A DNA stretch of 13,299 nucleotides from CAYLUN01 sp964386865 (lineage in GTDB: Bacteria > Verrucomicrobiota > Kiritimatiellia > RFP12 > UBA1067): NCBI GenBank assembly GCA_964386865.1, contig CAYLUN010000130.1:1-13299 (forward strand), read 5' to 3'. Numbering within the stretch: the first letter of the stretch is position 1; each line of letters starts with the position of its first letter. Positions 13,209-13,299 of this stretch are shown piece after piece. The notes under the pieces are model-generated. The model was not told where the DNA came from. It was given only the letters and a program-made list of their open reading frames with translations, and did no database searches. The position numbers and the translations under genes were made by a program.

Positions 13209-13299
13209 ATGGCCGGTCGTCCATTTTCCCTGCTACAGATTGCAACAAGTCGATTTATTATGACCGAAACGCCGAAACATTGCCGAAACACGGGGCGGT
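13209..13299 (+). other. AT-richer right edge with an open frame running off the window
   Basis: After the tRNA terminator a frame opening with ATG at 13209 (MAGRPFSLLQ...) stays open to the edge; an in-frame ATG also occurs at 13260. The stretch has lower GC than the rest. It contains CCGAAAC three times (13264, 13272, 13283). About 30 codons are too few to identify a gene. The start of a gene carried by an element integrated at the tRNA is one possibility. Confidence 0.25.

Noticed and set aside
12594..13291. Long - strand frames across tRNA-Pro, including SERRELNPRPFGPEP and GAEGVEPSTFWSRTKRATRLRYAP peptides
   Set aside because: These are antisense translations of the tRNA-Pro gene, a well-known source of false protein predictions. 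The thioesterase frame extends this far only because no stop intervenes; its real start is 12593.

Overview
The window is about 13.3 kb of GC-rich DNA. It reads as chromosomal sequence from a strictly anaerobic member of the PVC group, most plausibly Kiritimatiellota or Lentisphaerota. That placement is inferred from gene content and not proven. The clues are a pyruvate:ferredoxin oxidoreductase, a Tat-exported sulfatase with HEAT repeats next to a formylglycine-generating-enzyme-like (FGE-like) membrane protein, a Gfo/Idh oxidoreductase with a sugar isomerase/epimerase, and short periodic repeats between genes.

Layout, left to right. The 3' end of a PFOR gene (nifJ) runs rightward off the left edge and ends at a strong terminator that works in both directions. 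A 297-base gap follows, carrying a REP-like inverted pair. Then come nine leftward genes. In transcription order from the right they are: a hotdog acyl-CoA thioesterase; a DUF1846/UPF0371 protein; a NikR-type nickel-responsive repressor; a Gfo/Idh/MocA oxidoreductase; a TIM-barrel sugar isomerase/epimerase; a MacB-type ABC ATPase; its FtsX/MacB permease; a 913-residue membrane protein with two FGE-like domains; and the sulfatase. At the right end, rightward, lie a small NifU-type iron-sulfur scaffold protein and tRNA-Pro(CGG) with its own promoter and terminator. About 97 bases of AT-richer sequence follow the tRNA. No gene-free stretch exceeds 300 bases.

The ABC ATPase and permease overlap by ATGA and are surely co-translated. 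The oxidoreductase and isomerase are a plausible sugar-acid catabolic pair. The FGE-like protein and the sulfatase are adjacent and co-directional and may be co-transcribed. However, the FGE-like domains lack the catalytic cysteine pair of true FGE, so sulfatase maturation probably depends on another locus, such as an anSME or a genuine FGE.

I see no phage, CRISPR, toxin-antitoxin or biosynthetic cluster. The least ordinary features are an octanucleotide-periodic array that runs into the 3' end of the oxidoreductase gene, the REP-like inverted pair, the double FGE-like protein with degenerate active sites, a TTGACA-plus-palindrome element repeated at three upstream regions, and an open frame running off the edge just past tRNA-Pro.
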